Assembly: GCA_943367755.1 (NCBI GenBank)
Contig: CALRKB020000002.1
Span: 124,001-188,000, forward strand
Origin: PCC-6802 sp943367755
GTDB lineage: Bacteria; Cyanobacteriota; Cyanobacteriia; Pseudanabaenales; Pseudanabaenaceae
Reading direction: 5' to 3'
DNA length: 64,000 nucleotides
The position numbers were made by a program, and so were the translations under genes. The notes under the pieces were generated by a model. It searched no databases. It was not told where the DNA came from and saw only the letters and a list, made by a program, of their open reading frames with translations. Below are positions 41,790 to 50,299 of the stretch, piece after piece; within the stretch, counting starts at the first letter, position 1; each line of letters starts with the position of its first letter.

Positions 41790-41820
41790 ATAAAAGAAAG
41801 CATCCTCCAAGTGAGGATGC
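41790..41820 (-). terminator. Rho-independent terminator of porin 2
   Basis: On the minus strand GCATCCTC and GAGGATGC (plus 41813-41820 and 41800-41807) form an 8-bp stem with a 5-nt loop, followed by TTTCTTTTAT. It lies about 120 bp past the porin 2 stop, after the triplicated 26-bp unit. Confidence 0.85.
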
Positions 41821-41862
41821 CTAGGTAGTTTAAGTACTTTTAGTTCGAGACCTATGATTTTC

Positions 41863-41940
41863 TAGAAGCTCTTGCTATTTCAGCCAGCTAGAAGCTCTTG
41901 CTATTTCAGTCAGCTAGAAGCTCTTGCTATTTCAGTCAGC
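41863..41940. repeat. Three tandem 26-bp repeats at the 3' end of porin 2
   Basis: TAGAAGCTCTTGCTATTTCA followed by G(C/T)CAGC is repeated three times (41863-41888, 41889-41914, 41915-41940). A fourth TAGAAGCT continues into the porin coding end at 41941-41948 (the 'AGCTTCTAG' of 'SF' and the stop codon), so the array seems to have grown from the gene's own 3' end. Confidence 0.9.
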
Positions 41941-43577
41941 TAGAAGCTGAACACAGTCCGCAGGGTACCAACGGTAACAGTGCCACTCGTACTGTCATTG
42001 TTGGGGTTAAAGATGAACTGTAGATCGGGAGTAATTCTGATGTTGTCTGTAACTGGGAAATTGTAGAACAACTCCAAATTGGTTTGCGAACTGTTGCCTA
42101 CTTGGCTGGAGATAAATGGCTGACCCACTGCAACCCCGGCTAGAGCGCCTGGCTTGAACAGGTCGGGGAAGGCAAATCCAAACATCCATGTCTGGGGACT
42201 AATGCTGTTGCCCGTACCAGGATTGACAAAGTTGCCATAGGCAGTCGAGGCACTGAGGCTAACACCACGGCTGTTGATTGTACCGAAGCCATAGCGACCA
42301 AAGAGAGCAGCACCCTTAGCAAATGCCCACTCAACGTTTACGCCACCAGATTCAATATCAACATTACTGATTGCACCTTTGGTATATTGCAGGCGGATCG
42401 CAAAAGGTCCTTTCTTATCGCCATCCTTAGGCGAAAATTCAACTTCAATCGTGCCTTGGTATGGATCGCCAAACAGTCCTCGGTTGGTAATCGCGCCTGT
42501 GCCATTATCGCCAGCGGAGGGTACTGAACCGTTTGCGGCTGCATAGACGGCACGAATGCTGAATGCCCCATTGCCTGGATTCCAGTCAAGCGCGGCACCG
42601 GGAACTCCATTGATGGGATTAACCAGCAGCACAAGCGGATTGTTGAGGAAGAATGTGGAGGAGAAATCAACAGCTTCGTTGTTCGCAAAGCTATTCACAT
42701 CTACATAGTCCCAAACATTAATTGCAGGTCCGATCGCTACCTTCAAGTCTTTAAATGGCTTGAATTCATAGACCAACTTCTGTAGACCAAAGTTGCTGCT
42801 AACGCCAGCATAGTCTAAGCCAAATGTATCAAATCCAATATTGCCAAAATCGCCAGCCGGAGCAACACCAAGAATGTTAGCTGCACTGCCACCGTTTCCA
42901 GCCTGAAGACGCGTGATCAACAAGTCGTCGCCCGTAAAGCTGGTGTTAAAGTCGAGACGGACTCTGGAGTTAAAGGTGGTGTTAGTGTTGCCGTTGTTAC
43001 CACCGCTTGCACCTGTGACGGCAAAGATGGCTTGACCGCTGAGCTTAGTAGTTGTAGAGAACTGTTGAGACTCTAGCTTAGCTGTCTTAACTTCCAAAGC
43101 ATCAACACGTCCCTTCAATGCCGCTAGTTCTGCTGCAAACTCTTCTTGCAACTTTTGCACGGCTGCTAGGTCTTCTTTGCTAACTTTGTCTGCCAGACCA
43201 GCCGTGATAATCTCGTTGATTTTGTCCAAGCAAGCGTTCAAGCCTGCGGCAAATTCGTAACGGGAGAGGGAACGCTGGCCGCGGAAGGTCTTATCGGGGT
43301 AGCCAGCAATACAACCATAGCGTTCAACTAAGGATTGCAAAGCAGTGAATGCCCAATCAGTAGGTTTGACATCGCTTAGCTGAGAGACAGAAGTAACATT
43401 TTGAGCGACTTCTTCAGCGTTAGTATTCAGTACTTCAGTTACTTGGCTGGTTTGGGTCGGCTGAGAAACTTCTTGGGTACTGGACTTAGTTTCGGCTAGT
43501 GCAGGATTGCCTGCAATTAAGCTAGCCATGGTCAGGACGCTAAGACCGCCTGCCAGTTTAAGGTAAGATTTTTTCAC
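41940..43577 (-). CDS. SLH-domain OprB-type outer-membrane porin (Som-like), copy 2
   Basis: A 545-residue porin, closely related to copy 1 along its whole length. GTG 43577 is the start, with GGAG 7 nt upstream, as in copy 1. Signal peptide (about 1-28, 'LAGGLSVLTMASLIAGNPAL'), SLH domain ('YGCIAGYPDKTFRGQRSLSR'), coiled coil, and OprB barrel ending 'LRTVFSF'. Copy 1 is longer mainly through loop insertions near 'GGGGGGRFFS' and in extracellular loops. The two genes are in tandem but separated by a terminator and a 269-bp spacer, so each has its own promoter. The leader carries GTGAGGAGT, a 9-nt match to the Yfr1 core. Confidence 0.92.
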   Translation of the reverse strand: MKKSYLKLAGGLSVLTMASLIAGNPALAETKSSTQEVSQPTQTSQVTEVLNTNAEEVAQNVTSVSQLSDVKPTDWAFTALQSLVERYGCIAGYPDKTFRGQRSLSRYEFAAGLNACLDKINEIITAGLADKVSKEDLAAVQKLQEEFAAELAALKGRVDALEVKTAKLESQQFSTTTKLSGQAIFAVTGASGGNNGNTNTTFNSRVRLDFNTSFTGDDLLITRLQAGNGGSAANILGVAPAGDFGNIGFDTFGLDYAGVSSNFGLQKLVYEFKPFKDLKVAIGPAINVWDYVDVNSFANNEAVDFSSTFFLNNPLVLLVNPINGVPGAALDWNPGNGAFSIRAVYAAANGSVPSAGDNGTGAITNRGLFGDPYQGTIEVEFSPKDGDKKGPFAIRLQYTKGAISNVDIESGGVNVEWAFAKGAALFGRYGFGTINSRGVSLSASTAYGNFVNPGTGNSISPQTWMFGFAFPDLFKPGALAGVAVGQPFISSQVGNSSQTNLELFYNFPVTDNIRITPDLQFIFNPNNDSTSGTVTVGTLRTVFSF

Positions 43578-43583
43578 GTTTTT

Positions 43584-43592
43584 ACTCCTCAC
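43584..43592 (-). promoter_or_regulatory. Porin 2 SD region complementary to Yfr1 sRNA core
   Basis: The mRNA reads GTGAGGAGT seven bases before GTG 43577, a perfect 9-nt complement of the Yfr1 core ACUCCUCAC. Both porins keep this while the bases around differ (CTT and CTC before it). Confidence 0.5.
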
Positions 43593-44075
43593 GAGAGCGT
43601 TTTGTTAATACAAGGTTCGATCGATCTGCTTACATTCCATCCCTATAAATTCCAACACCATTTGGTGCGGGCATTTATAAAGGAATCAGGCTGATTGTTC
43701 GATCTAGGTCATCGATTCGATAAATCTAGAGCATAACTGGATGATTTGCCAACTCTTTCCTCAAGTATTAGTCAGAGTGCATGTTTAGCAGGTGTTGTTA
43801 TCCTAGCACCTCAAGTCGTGGCAAAATCAAGGTTACGGTAGCTTTTGCTGGGTAATCTGGGGGCTAAGTGCAAGGTACGGCTAATGACTATGTCAGTAAT
43901 CAGGCTTTAGATTAGTACCCCAGATCGCCTGTCAGAGCCTAGGAGTATCGCTCGACACTCAATCTTCACTAGGGGCGGAGATGAGGCCATGTAATCCCTT
44001 ACCAGGGTTGGATGTGTCAGGGATTCTTGACTTATATAATCATGTGCAGTAAGCCCTACCCGTCCAAATCACTCT
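43593..44075. other. 483-bp noncoding region with long stem, possible ncRNA
   Basis: No ORF seen between the porin 2 leader and the HEAT-repeat gene. ATCTGGGGGCTAA (43855-43867) pairs with TTAGTACCCCAGAT (43912-43925), enclosing about 44 nt. The GC-richer stretch 43840-44010 stands out from its surroundings and could be a structured RNA or a long leader. TATAAT at 44033-44038 could be a -10 box for the HEAT gene. I cannot assign it to a known RNA family. Confidence 0.35.
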
Positions 44076-44768
44076 ATGCCCTCCAACAGCCTGGTTACTG
44101 TAGCAGCACAACTAGAAAGTAGTAGTTCGCGCGATCGCCTGTTAGCTTTAGTATCTCTGCGCGATGTGCCGGCGGAAGATGCGGTGCCGCTAATCCTGAA
44201 GGTGATTGATGATGAAAATACCCAGATTCGTTCTATGGCGGTATTTGCGCTAGGCATAAAGCCTACTGAGGCATGCTTTCCGATCCTGGTCAAAATTTTG
44301 GGCACAGAATCAGACTATGGTATTCGGGCGGCGGCAGCGGGCGCATTGGGCTATTTGAGCGATCCCAGAGGCTTAGAACCGCTACTGCGTGCCTTTTATG
44401 AAGATGGGGAATGGTTAGTGAGGTTCAGCGCTGCAGTCTCGATGGGCAATTTACGCGATCCGCGTGCGTTTGAGGCGCTAATCGGGGCGCTAAATAGTAA
44501 TGAAACCATGCTACATCAAGCCGCGATCGCCGCTTTGGGTGAGATTGGTGATGTGCGTGCCTGCAAACATATCCTCAAATTTGTTCAATCCAATGATTGG
44601 CTGAGCAGGCAAAGATTGGCGGAAGCCCTGGGTAATCTCCCCACAGCTAAAAGCCTTTCGGCGCTGAACTATTTAGCTAAGGATGAACATTCACAGGTAG
44701 CTGCTGCCGCTGAGTTTTCACGCGATCGCCTATTGCAACATGTATTGCAACACGGTGACTTAACCTAA
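44076..44768 (+). CDS. HEAT-repeat protein (NblB / phycobilin lyase-like)
   Basis: A 230-residue alpha-solenoid of about six HEAT/PBS-lyase repeats: 'RDRLLALVSLRDVPAEDAVP', 'NTQIRSMAVFALGIKPTEAC', 'DYGIRAAAAGALGYLSDPRG', 'EWLVRFSAAVSMGNLRDPRA', 'ETMLHQAAIAALGEIGDVRA', 'WLSRQRLAEALGNLPTAKS'. In cyanobacteria this repeat type occurs in CpcE/F bilin lyases and in NblB, which helps dismantle phycobilisomes or handle chlorophyll. No other phycobilisome genes are nearby, so the exact role is open. It lies 43 bp before the glucokinase gene on the same strand. Confidence 0.8.
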   Translation: MPSNSLVTVAAQLESSSSRDRLLALVSLRDVPAEDAVPLILKVIDDENTQIRSMAVFALGIKPTEACFPILVKILGTESDYGIRAAAAGALGYLSDPRGLEPLLRAFYEDGEWLVRFSAAVSMGNLRDPRAFEALIGALNSNETMLHQAAIAALGEIGDVRACKHILKFVQSNDWLSRQRLAEALGNLPTAKSLSALNYLAKDEHSQVAAAAEFSRDRLLQHVLQHGDLT

Positions 44769-44811
44769 TCTCTGGCGTAATATCCAGTTAGTCTAGAAAA
44801 ATTTTTTAGGT

Positions 44812-45855
44812 ATGGCACTAGTACTAGCTGGCGATATTGGTGGTACGAAAACCCTATTACGTCTGGCAGATACAGCAGACACTGATAACGAAAATCTTCC
44901 CATCAAGCTATTTGAAGCTAGCTTCCGCAGCAATGACTACGAGCATTTAACGGTAATCGTGCAAAAGTTTTTGGCCTCAGCACAGGATCGCTTGGGCTAT
45001 TTACCACAACCACAAACAGCTTGCTTTGGGATTGCGGGGCCGGTTGTGAATAATTCTTCAGAGTTGACTAATTTAGGTTGGTCATTACAGGGCGATCGCC
45101 TTGCGATCGCCTTGGGAATTGGCCAGGTAACACTAATCAATGACTTTGCCGCTGTGGGTTACGGGATTGCTGGTCTAGAGAGTACGGATCTGCATACATT
45201 GCAGACTGGGAAGCCACAACCTCAAGCCCCAATTGCCATAATTGGCGCGGGGACTGGTTTGGGGGAAGGTTGGCTCACCTGGAGCGGCAGCAATTATAAA
45301 ATACAAAACTCTGAAGGTGGACATGCCAGCTTTGCACCGCGCGATCGCCTGGAGCTGGACTTATTGCAATACCTATTACGTAGGCACGATCATGTTTCAG
45401 TAGAGCGCGTTGTATCTGGACAAGGCATCGTATCGGTCTACCAATTTTTACGGGATAGTCAGTTTGCCGTCGATACCATTGGGCTAGCTCAGATCGTGAG
45501 TGACTGGGAAAAGGGCACTGGTAAAGTTGATGCCGCCGCCGCCATTTCGCAAGCAGGGCTAGAAAAGCGCGATCGCCTGGCAACACAAACCATGTTGATG
45601 TTTGTACAAGCCTATGGGGCTGAGGCAGGCAACCTCGCACTCAAAATATTGCCCTATGGTGGCTTATATATTGCTGGTGGCATTGCTGCTAAGATTCTGC
45701 CACTCATGCAACAGGGAGAATTTATGACAGCATTCCAGCAAAAAGGCAGAATGCAATCTCTTTTGGCGCATATTCCCCTGCATATTATTTTGAACCCCAA
45801 TGTCGGGTTGCTTGGCTCTACGCTCTATGCTGCCAGAGCTTGTTTGGAAGATTAG
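44812..45855 (+). CDS. glk: Glucokinase
   Basis: A 347-residue bacterial-type glucokinase phosphorylating glucose at the entry to glycolysis and the pentose phosphate pathway. Phosphate-1 motif 'LAGDIGGTKTLLRLA' (about 5-20), sugar-binding 'TLINDFAAVGYGIAGL' with the catalytic Asp (about 105), 'IIGAGTGLGEGWL' and 'SEGGHASFAPRD', and C-terminal 'GGLYIAGGIAAKILP'. Length is usual for cyanobacterial Glk. No SD is obvious before ATG 44812. The next gene, dxr, starts 110 bp downstream. Confidence 0.93.
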   Translation: MALVLAGDIGGTKTLLRLADTADTDNENLPIKLFEASFRSNDYEHLTVIVQKFLASAQDRLGYLPQPQTACFGIAGPVVNNSSELTNLGWSLQGDRLAIALGIGQVTLINDFAAVGYGIAGLESTDLHTLQTGKPQPQAPIAIIGAGTGLGEGWLTWSGSNYKIQNSEGGHASFAPRDRLELDLLQYLLRRHDHVSVERVVSGQGIVSVYQFLRDSQFAVDTIGLAQIVSDWEKGTGKVDAAAAISQAGLEKRDRLATQTMLMFVQAYGAEAGNLALKILPYGGLYIAGGIAAKILPLMQQGEFMTAFQQKGRMQSLLAHIPLHIILNPNVGLLGSTLYAARACLED

Positions 45856-45870
45856 GAATTTATCAACCCG

Positions 45871-45900
45871 ACCGATCTTCTATAAACCGATCTTCTATAA
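45871..45900. repeat. Perfect 15-bp tandem duplication between glk and dxr
   Basis: ACCGATCTTCTATAA occurs twice in direct succession (45871-45885, 45886-45900). The following AT-rich stretch also carries imperfect 'ATAAACAAAT' repeats up to the dxr start. Confidence 0.9.
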
Positions 45901-45965
45901 ACTGAAGCAAGGTATCTGCCAATTCTTAAACAAATATAAACAAATTTAAATAAATTTAAAATTCT

Positions 45966-47132
45966 ATGAAACCAATCACCCTGCTTGGCTCTACCGGCTC
46001 TATCGGTACGCAGACCCTCGATATCGTAGCGCAATATCCTGAGCGATTTAGAGTCGTAGGTCTTGCTGCAGGGGGAAATGTGGAACTGCTAGCAGAACAG
46101 ATTCGCAGATTTCAGCCAGAAATAGTCGCGATCGCCGATCGCAATAAATATGCCGCGCTCAAAGCAGCGATCGCATCTGTCACACCTCAACCCATCCTCC
46201 TTGTCGGCAATGAGGGAATTGAAACGGTTGCTGCCTATGGCGATGCCCAAACCGTAGTCACTGGCATTGTTGGCTGTGCTGGCCTGCTGCCCACGATTGC
46301 GGCGATTAAAGCTGGTAAAGATATTGCCTTAGCCAATAAAGAAACCCTGATCGCGGCGGGATCGGTGGTGCTACCTCTAATCGAGCAATACGGTGTCAAA
46401 ATTTTGCCCGCCGACTCCGAGCATTCGGCAATCTTCCAGTGCTTGCAGGGCGTGCCCGCAGGCGGACTGCGACGCATCTTGCTCACTGCCTCAGGCGGCT
46501 CGTTTAGAGATCTACCTGTGGAGAAATTAAGTACTGTGACAGTTGCCGATGCGCTGAAGCATCCTAACTGGTCAATGGGGCGCAAAATTACGATCGACTC
46601 TGCCACCCTCATGAATAAGGGACTAGAGGTAATCGAAGCGCACTATCTTTTTGGGGTGGAATACGATCGCATTGAAATTGTCATCCACCCCCAAAGCATC
46701 ATTCATTCCCTAATCGAGTTGCAAGATAGCTCTGTGCTAGCGCAGCTAGGCTTGCCAGACATGCGTCTGCCGTTACTCTATGCCCTCTCCTATCCCGAAC
46801 GCATTTATACCAATTGGCAACGTCTCGATCTATTCAAGTGCGGCGATCTGACATTCCGCGAACCCGATCGCATCAAATATCCATGCATGGATCTGGCCTA
46901 TGCCGCAGGCCGACGCGGTGGCACGATGCCGGCAGTGCTCAATGCCGCCAACGAACAAGCCGTGGAATTATTCTTAAACGGCAAAATCACCTTTGTGCAG
47001 ATCCCGCAACTGATTGAAATGGCTTGCGATCGCCACAACTGCGTCACTCAACCAGGTTTGGATGACATCATCGCTGCCGATACTTGGGCTAGACAGTCCG
47101 TTGTTGAGAATTTACTAGCGATCGCCCGCTAG
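45966..47132 (+). CDS. dxr: 1-deoxy-D-xylulose 5-phosphate reductoisomerase
   Basis: A 388-residue enzyme of the MEP isoprenoid pathway, converting DXP to MEP with NADPH. N-terminal 'LLGSTGSIGTQTLDIV' (NADPH), 'ANKETLIAAG', metal/substrate motif 'ILPADSEHSAIFQCL', 'TASGGSFRDLP', 'HPNWSMGRKITIDSATLMNK', 'GLEVIEAHYLFG', and 'HPQSIIHSLIELQD'. All catalytic-region motifs are intact, and length is as expected. It supplies precursors for carotenoids, the phytyl chain and quinones. It converges on the gene at 47197. Confidence 0.97.
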   Translation: MKPITLLGSTGSIGTQTLDIVAQYPERFRVVGLAAGGNVELLAEQIRRFQPEIVAIADRNKYAALKAAIASVTPQPILLVGNEGIETVAAYGDAQTVVTGIVGCAGLLPTIAAIKAGKDIALANKETLIAAGSVVLPLIEQYGVKILPADSEHSAIFQCLQGVPAGGLRRILLTASGGSFRDLPVEKLSTVTVADALKHPNWSMGRKITIDSATLMNKGLEVIEAHYLFGVEYDRIEIVIHPQSIIHSLIELQDSSVLAQLGLPDMRLPLLYALSYPERIYTNWQRLDLFKCGDLTFREPDRIKYPCMDLAYAAGRRGGTMPAVLNAANEQAVELFLNGKITFVQIPQLIEMACDRHNCVTQPGLDDIIAADTWARQSVVENLLAIAR

Positions 47133-47196
47133 TGTTTTAGCAAAAACTTGCTGAGGGTTTGTACTCTCGGCCAATTCCTAGCGTCAGTGACAGGAC

Positions 47197-48237
47197 TTAA
47201 GTATCGGGTTGTCTTTTTTTGAGGACGGGGCGACTTGGCGGCTCAGAAGTCGGTCTCGGCTGACGTATGGGTTTACTCATACCTTCTCCTACACCACTCC
47301 CCTGCCCAACCTGCTCACCATACTTTCTAGGTTTGGGCTTAAACCCAGGTCTGGCATCTGGCTTGCGGAAAGACTTACGCGGTGGCTTAGCCGGAATATT
47401 AGCAATAAAATTAGCATCGAGAATTTTGAGCACATTTCCCTGACGCTGAGCATTAATATTCCAAAACTGGCCAACTGCATTGGTGGGCAAAATTCCAGAC
47501 AGGCACAATTTAAATTTTGTGATCGCCTTACTCCCATCTTTTCTGGGCGGGACTGGCTTCGAACTATTAGGGCCGCTCCGGCGTACCTTAATAAATACCT
47601 GGTTATCCTCCAGCGATTGGGCGATCACCTCACCACGCACGGAGAAATAACCATCATCAACGCTGGGTTCGGCAGGTTGCTCTGCTTTCCCCATTTCTAC
47701 TGGTGCCCACACCCCCGCGATCTGAATGTGCAAGTCCCCTGCTTTATCGCGAGTCCGGGGATATACCACCCAGTAGTAGTCTTTCTCCAGATCGAGACGT
47801 TTTTTGACAATAGAAATAACCTTACCCAGTAAAACAGCATCAATACTTGTGCCGTCTGGAGTAACGAGAAATCCTTTACTAAACTGATCTTCCTCAGGTG
47901 TATAGCGGCCTTGCACTAAACCAATAGCCCTATATTGCATTGGCTCAGTTGCCGGAGGAATTGGCAACGTGCGCTCAGAGTCATAATTTGATAGCTCAGC
48001 AGGTTGCGTAGTTGGTTCAGTGTTTGGAGTTTCCTGAATGGGTTCAACTGATTCAATCTTAGATTCTACAACAGTTTCGCTAGCAGCTTCGCTGGCTGGA
48101 TCGGTAGCGGGCGTGGGACTAATCAGCTTAACTAGCTCTAGTTTTTGAGGTTCCTTCGCGGCAGCAGACTTAGGCGTTACCGAACCCGAACTAGTAGTTG
48201 GCTTGGGAGACTTACTTGACTTGTTGAACTTGCTCAT
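47197..48237 (-). CDS. Cyanobacterial protein with disordered ends, unknown function
   Basis: A 346-residue protein. The first 100 residues are Ser/Pro/Thr-rich and disordered. A central folded part (about 105-280) reads 'YRAIGLVQGRYTPEEDQFSK', 'GFLVTPDGTSIDAVLLGKVI', 'DLEKDYYWVVYPRTRDKAG', 'LHIQIAGVWAPVEMG' and 'YFSVRGEVIAQSLEDNQVFI', which suggests OB-like beta-barrels. The tail (about 285-346) is basic and Pro/Arg/Lys-rich. That layout is common in nucleic-acid-binding proteins. I recall similar uncharacterised cyanobacterial proteins but no named family. RNA or DNA binding is inference. Confidence 0.65.
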   Translation of the reverse strand: MSKFNKSSKSPKPTTSSGSVTPKSAAAKEPQKLELVKLISPTPATDPASEAASETVVESKIESVEPIQETPNTEPTTQPAELSNYDSERTLPIPPATEPMQYRAIGLVQGRYTPEEDQFSKGFLVTPDGTSIDAVLLGKVISIVKKRLDLEKDYYWVVYPRTRDKAGDLHIQIAGVWAPVEMGKAEQPAEPSVDDGYFSVRGEVIAQSLEDNQVFIKVRRSGPNSSKPVPPRKDGSKAITKFKLCLSGILPTNAVGQFWNINAQRQGNVLKILDANFIANIPAKPPRKSFRKPDARPGFKPKPRKYGEQVGQGSGVGEGMSKPIRQPRPTSEPPSRPVLKKRQPDT

Positions 48238-48651
48238 TTGAACCTCCGGAACATACCATGACCCAAATTTGGGGAAGAGCTACTCTTAACCTTTGGCAAT
48301 GACCAAAGTGAAATCATAGGAAAATTAGCGGGAAACTTTTTGCCAAGTTAATAGGATAAACCTAAACCTTGCAGTATAAAGCCTCAACTACTCTTTACAT
48401 TGTAAGGAAGCCTTACCCCCTATCAATCTTTATACTAGCAGGGCAAAACGAAGCTGTATCAATAACCTGAAGAATACTCTTCTAGATCATCGACATCCTA
48501 ACATTTACATTAATTCAATGGAGTGCTTCTATTACCCCAACCTAATCATAAAGCTCTATCTTAGGAGTAATTAGGTAGATTTTAACTACTTGGTCAATAA
48601 TAGCTTGGTCAATAATAGATAGTGCTGGCTCTGGCGACAAAGGAGTGTACC
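48238..48651. other. 414-bp spacer with 15-bp tandem duplication
   Basis: Noncoding and AT-rich. It contains the promoter of the minus gene ending at 48237 and the 3' region of tpiA. CTTGGTCAATAATAG is perfectly duplicated in tandem (48589-48603, 48604-48618). No terminator with a U-run was found. Confidence 0.55.
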
Positions 48652-49401
48652 CTACAGCTGTTGGTAGTTTACTATACGGGCAAACCCTTTGGCATCAAGG
48701 CTAGCACCACCAACCAGTACGCCATCAATTTCTGGCTGTGCCATAATTTCGTCAATATTGTCAGGTTTCACAGAGCCTCCATACTGAATCGTGAGATCCG
48801 GGTAGTCGAGTTGGCCGCGAATTTTACCAATGACGCGATTCGCTTCCTTGGCCTCGCAGGTATCACCGGTTCCGATCGCCCATATTGGTTCGTAGGCAAT
48901 GATTAAATTTTTCTGATCGACTCCTTCTAGCCCCTGTGCCAGTTGTGAGCTGATCCATGCCTCAGTTTCACCCGCATCACGCTGCTGCTTGCTTTCTCCG
49001 ACACACAAAATTGGGGTCAAGCCATGCTTTTGAGCGGCTTTGAGGCGTTGATTGACCGTGGCATTGGTTTCGCCAAAATACTGGCGTCTCTCGCTATGGC
49101 CAACGATCGCAAACTTGATCCCCAATTCCACTAACATGGGTGCGGCGATTTCACCGGTAAAAGCACCTTCATTTGCCCAATGCACGTTCTGAGCGCCAAT
49201 GCTGAGGTTAGTCGGCCCATTAGCGGCTAGCTGCAAGAGCAGAGGCAACGTTGTAAAGGGTGGGCAGATAATAATTTGAGCTGATTTGCCCGACTCGCTA
49301 GCCTGAGCCGTGAGTTGAGGCAGGAAATCAACCAGAAATGCTTTGGCTTCCGACTGGGTTTTATACATTTTCCAGTTGCCAGCAATAACAATCTTACGCA
49401 A
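48652..49401 (-). CDS. tpiA: Triosephosphate isomerase
   Basis: A 249-residue glycolytic and Calvin-cycle enzyme interconverting DHAP and GAP. 'RKIVIAGNWKMYKT' carries the Asn/Lys active-site pair, 'FAIVGHSERRQYFGE' the catalytic His, and 'IIAYEPIWAIGTGDT' the catalytic Glu and mobile loop; 'DGVLVGGASLDAKGF' binds phosphate. The frame is open two codons further to TTG 49407, but TTG 49401 has AGGA 8 nt upstream and gives the usual 'MRKIVIAGNWKM' start. A non-ATG start is notable for such a core gene. Confidence 0.95.
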   Translation of the reverse strand: MRKIVIAGNWKMYKTQSEAKAFLVDFLPQLTAQASESGKSAQIIICPPFTTLPLLLQLAANGPTNLSIGAQNVHWANEGAFTGEIAAPMLVELGIKFAIVGHSERRQYFGETNATVNQRLKAAQKHGLTPILCVGESKQQRDAGETEAWISSQLAQGLEGVDQKNLIIAYEPIWAIGTGDTCEAKEANRVIGKIRGQLDYPDLTIQYGGSVKPDNIDEIMAQPEIDGVLVGGASLDAKGFARIVNYQQL

Positions 49402-49546
49402 AATCAATCGTCCTTAAAAATCCGTTTTTTAATGCTTCCTTAGTTTAGTTTTAAACCTGAACATCATAAAGACTTAATTATCAAGATGTTTTTGGGGTGC
49501 AGAAACGAGTTAGTTGGGTTGGCAAGCAACGGCTCTAGGAAATGCT

Positions 49547-49741
49547 TTAGTCTGGAGTTGCTCGCAAGCAAGTATAGTTAGCAGCATTGCGAAAGGTTTG
49601 AATATTTTCTACAATATTAAGGTGGCCGCAGTTGGGGCAATAGACTTTTTCGCCAACTTGGGGCTCAATATCAGCTCTGCTCCACCAACTGTGACAGCGA
49701 TCGCACCGGAAATGATACAGAAATTCTAAAGATACCTTCAT
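49547..49741 (-). CDS. Small zinc-ribbon protein
   Basis: A 64-residue protein with two Cys pairs, 'FRCDRCHSWWSRADIEPQVG' and 'VYCPNCGHLNIVE', spaced as a zinc ribbon. It starts 4 bp after the Ycf35/DUF1257 gene ends on the same strand, so the two are translationally coupled. Zinc ribbons of this size often bind nucleic acid or act as accessory subunits; nothing more specific can be said. Confidence 0.75.
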   Translation of the reverse strand: MKVSLEFLYHFRCDRCHSWWSRADIEPQVGEKVYCPNCGHLNIVENIQTFRNAANYTCLRATPD

Positions 49742-49745
49742 CTCT

Positions 49746-50120
49746 CTAAACCCAGCGGCCCACTACTACTCGCACCGTACCATCTGGCAAAGTCTCCTCT
49801 TGCTCGATCGCAAAACCCTGAGCTTGAACGGTCGTCATTAGCGATCTATGTGCATATTTTTGCGTTACAGCATTGATAAAAGCCTGCTGGTCGATCTGCG
49901 TTCCCCAGAAATCCGCGATTAGTTCGTAGCTTGTACCCTGCTTTCGAAAGCCCAGATCGTAGCCATTAATCTGGCGAATCACGTATTCAGCTTGAATTTT
50001 GTTGCCTTCGTAACCGCGTACCATCGTATTGCGCTCTACCTTATACCCCAATTCTTGCAGAGCTTGTTGCAAAATGTCACCATTCTCGATCTGGACTTTG
50101 ATAGTTGTAAAGTGGGACAT
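49746..50120 (-). CDS. ycf35: Ycf35 / DUF1257 protein
   Basis: A 124-residue protein conserved in cyanobacteria and algal plastids. 'MSHFTTIKVQIENGDILQQA', 'LQELGYKVERN', 'NGYDLGFRKQGTSYELIADF', 'WGTQIDQQAFINAVTQKYA' and 'PDGTVRVVVGRWV' are typical of DUF1257. Function is not established; phage and cyanobacterial relatives share the fold. It is coupled to the zinc-ribbon gene and divergent from the RNase gene at 50300. Confidence 0.88.
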   Translation of the reverse strand: MSHFTTIKVQIENGDILQQALQELGYKVERNTMVRGYEGNKIQAEYVIRQINGYDLGFRKQGTSYELIADFWGTQIDQQAFINAVTQKYAHRSLMTTVQAQGFAIEQEETLPDGTVRVVVGRWV

Positions 50121-50299
50121 GAGACTTTTTCCTCCTGTTGCTTTAAGTATTCCATAAACTCTTTACTTGGCATCAAGCTTAGGCATGATTACAGCAATAT
50201 GCGCCCCAGATTTTAGTAGGGTTATTCGGGTGGTGCTGCTATTTCCAGCATAAATTCTGGTTGCCTATAGAGTAAAATTCAAATAAACAGTGGGAAATA

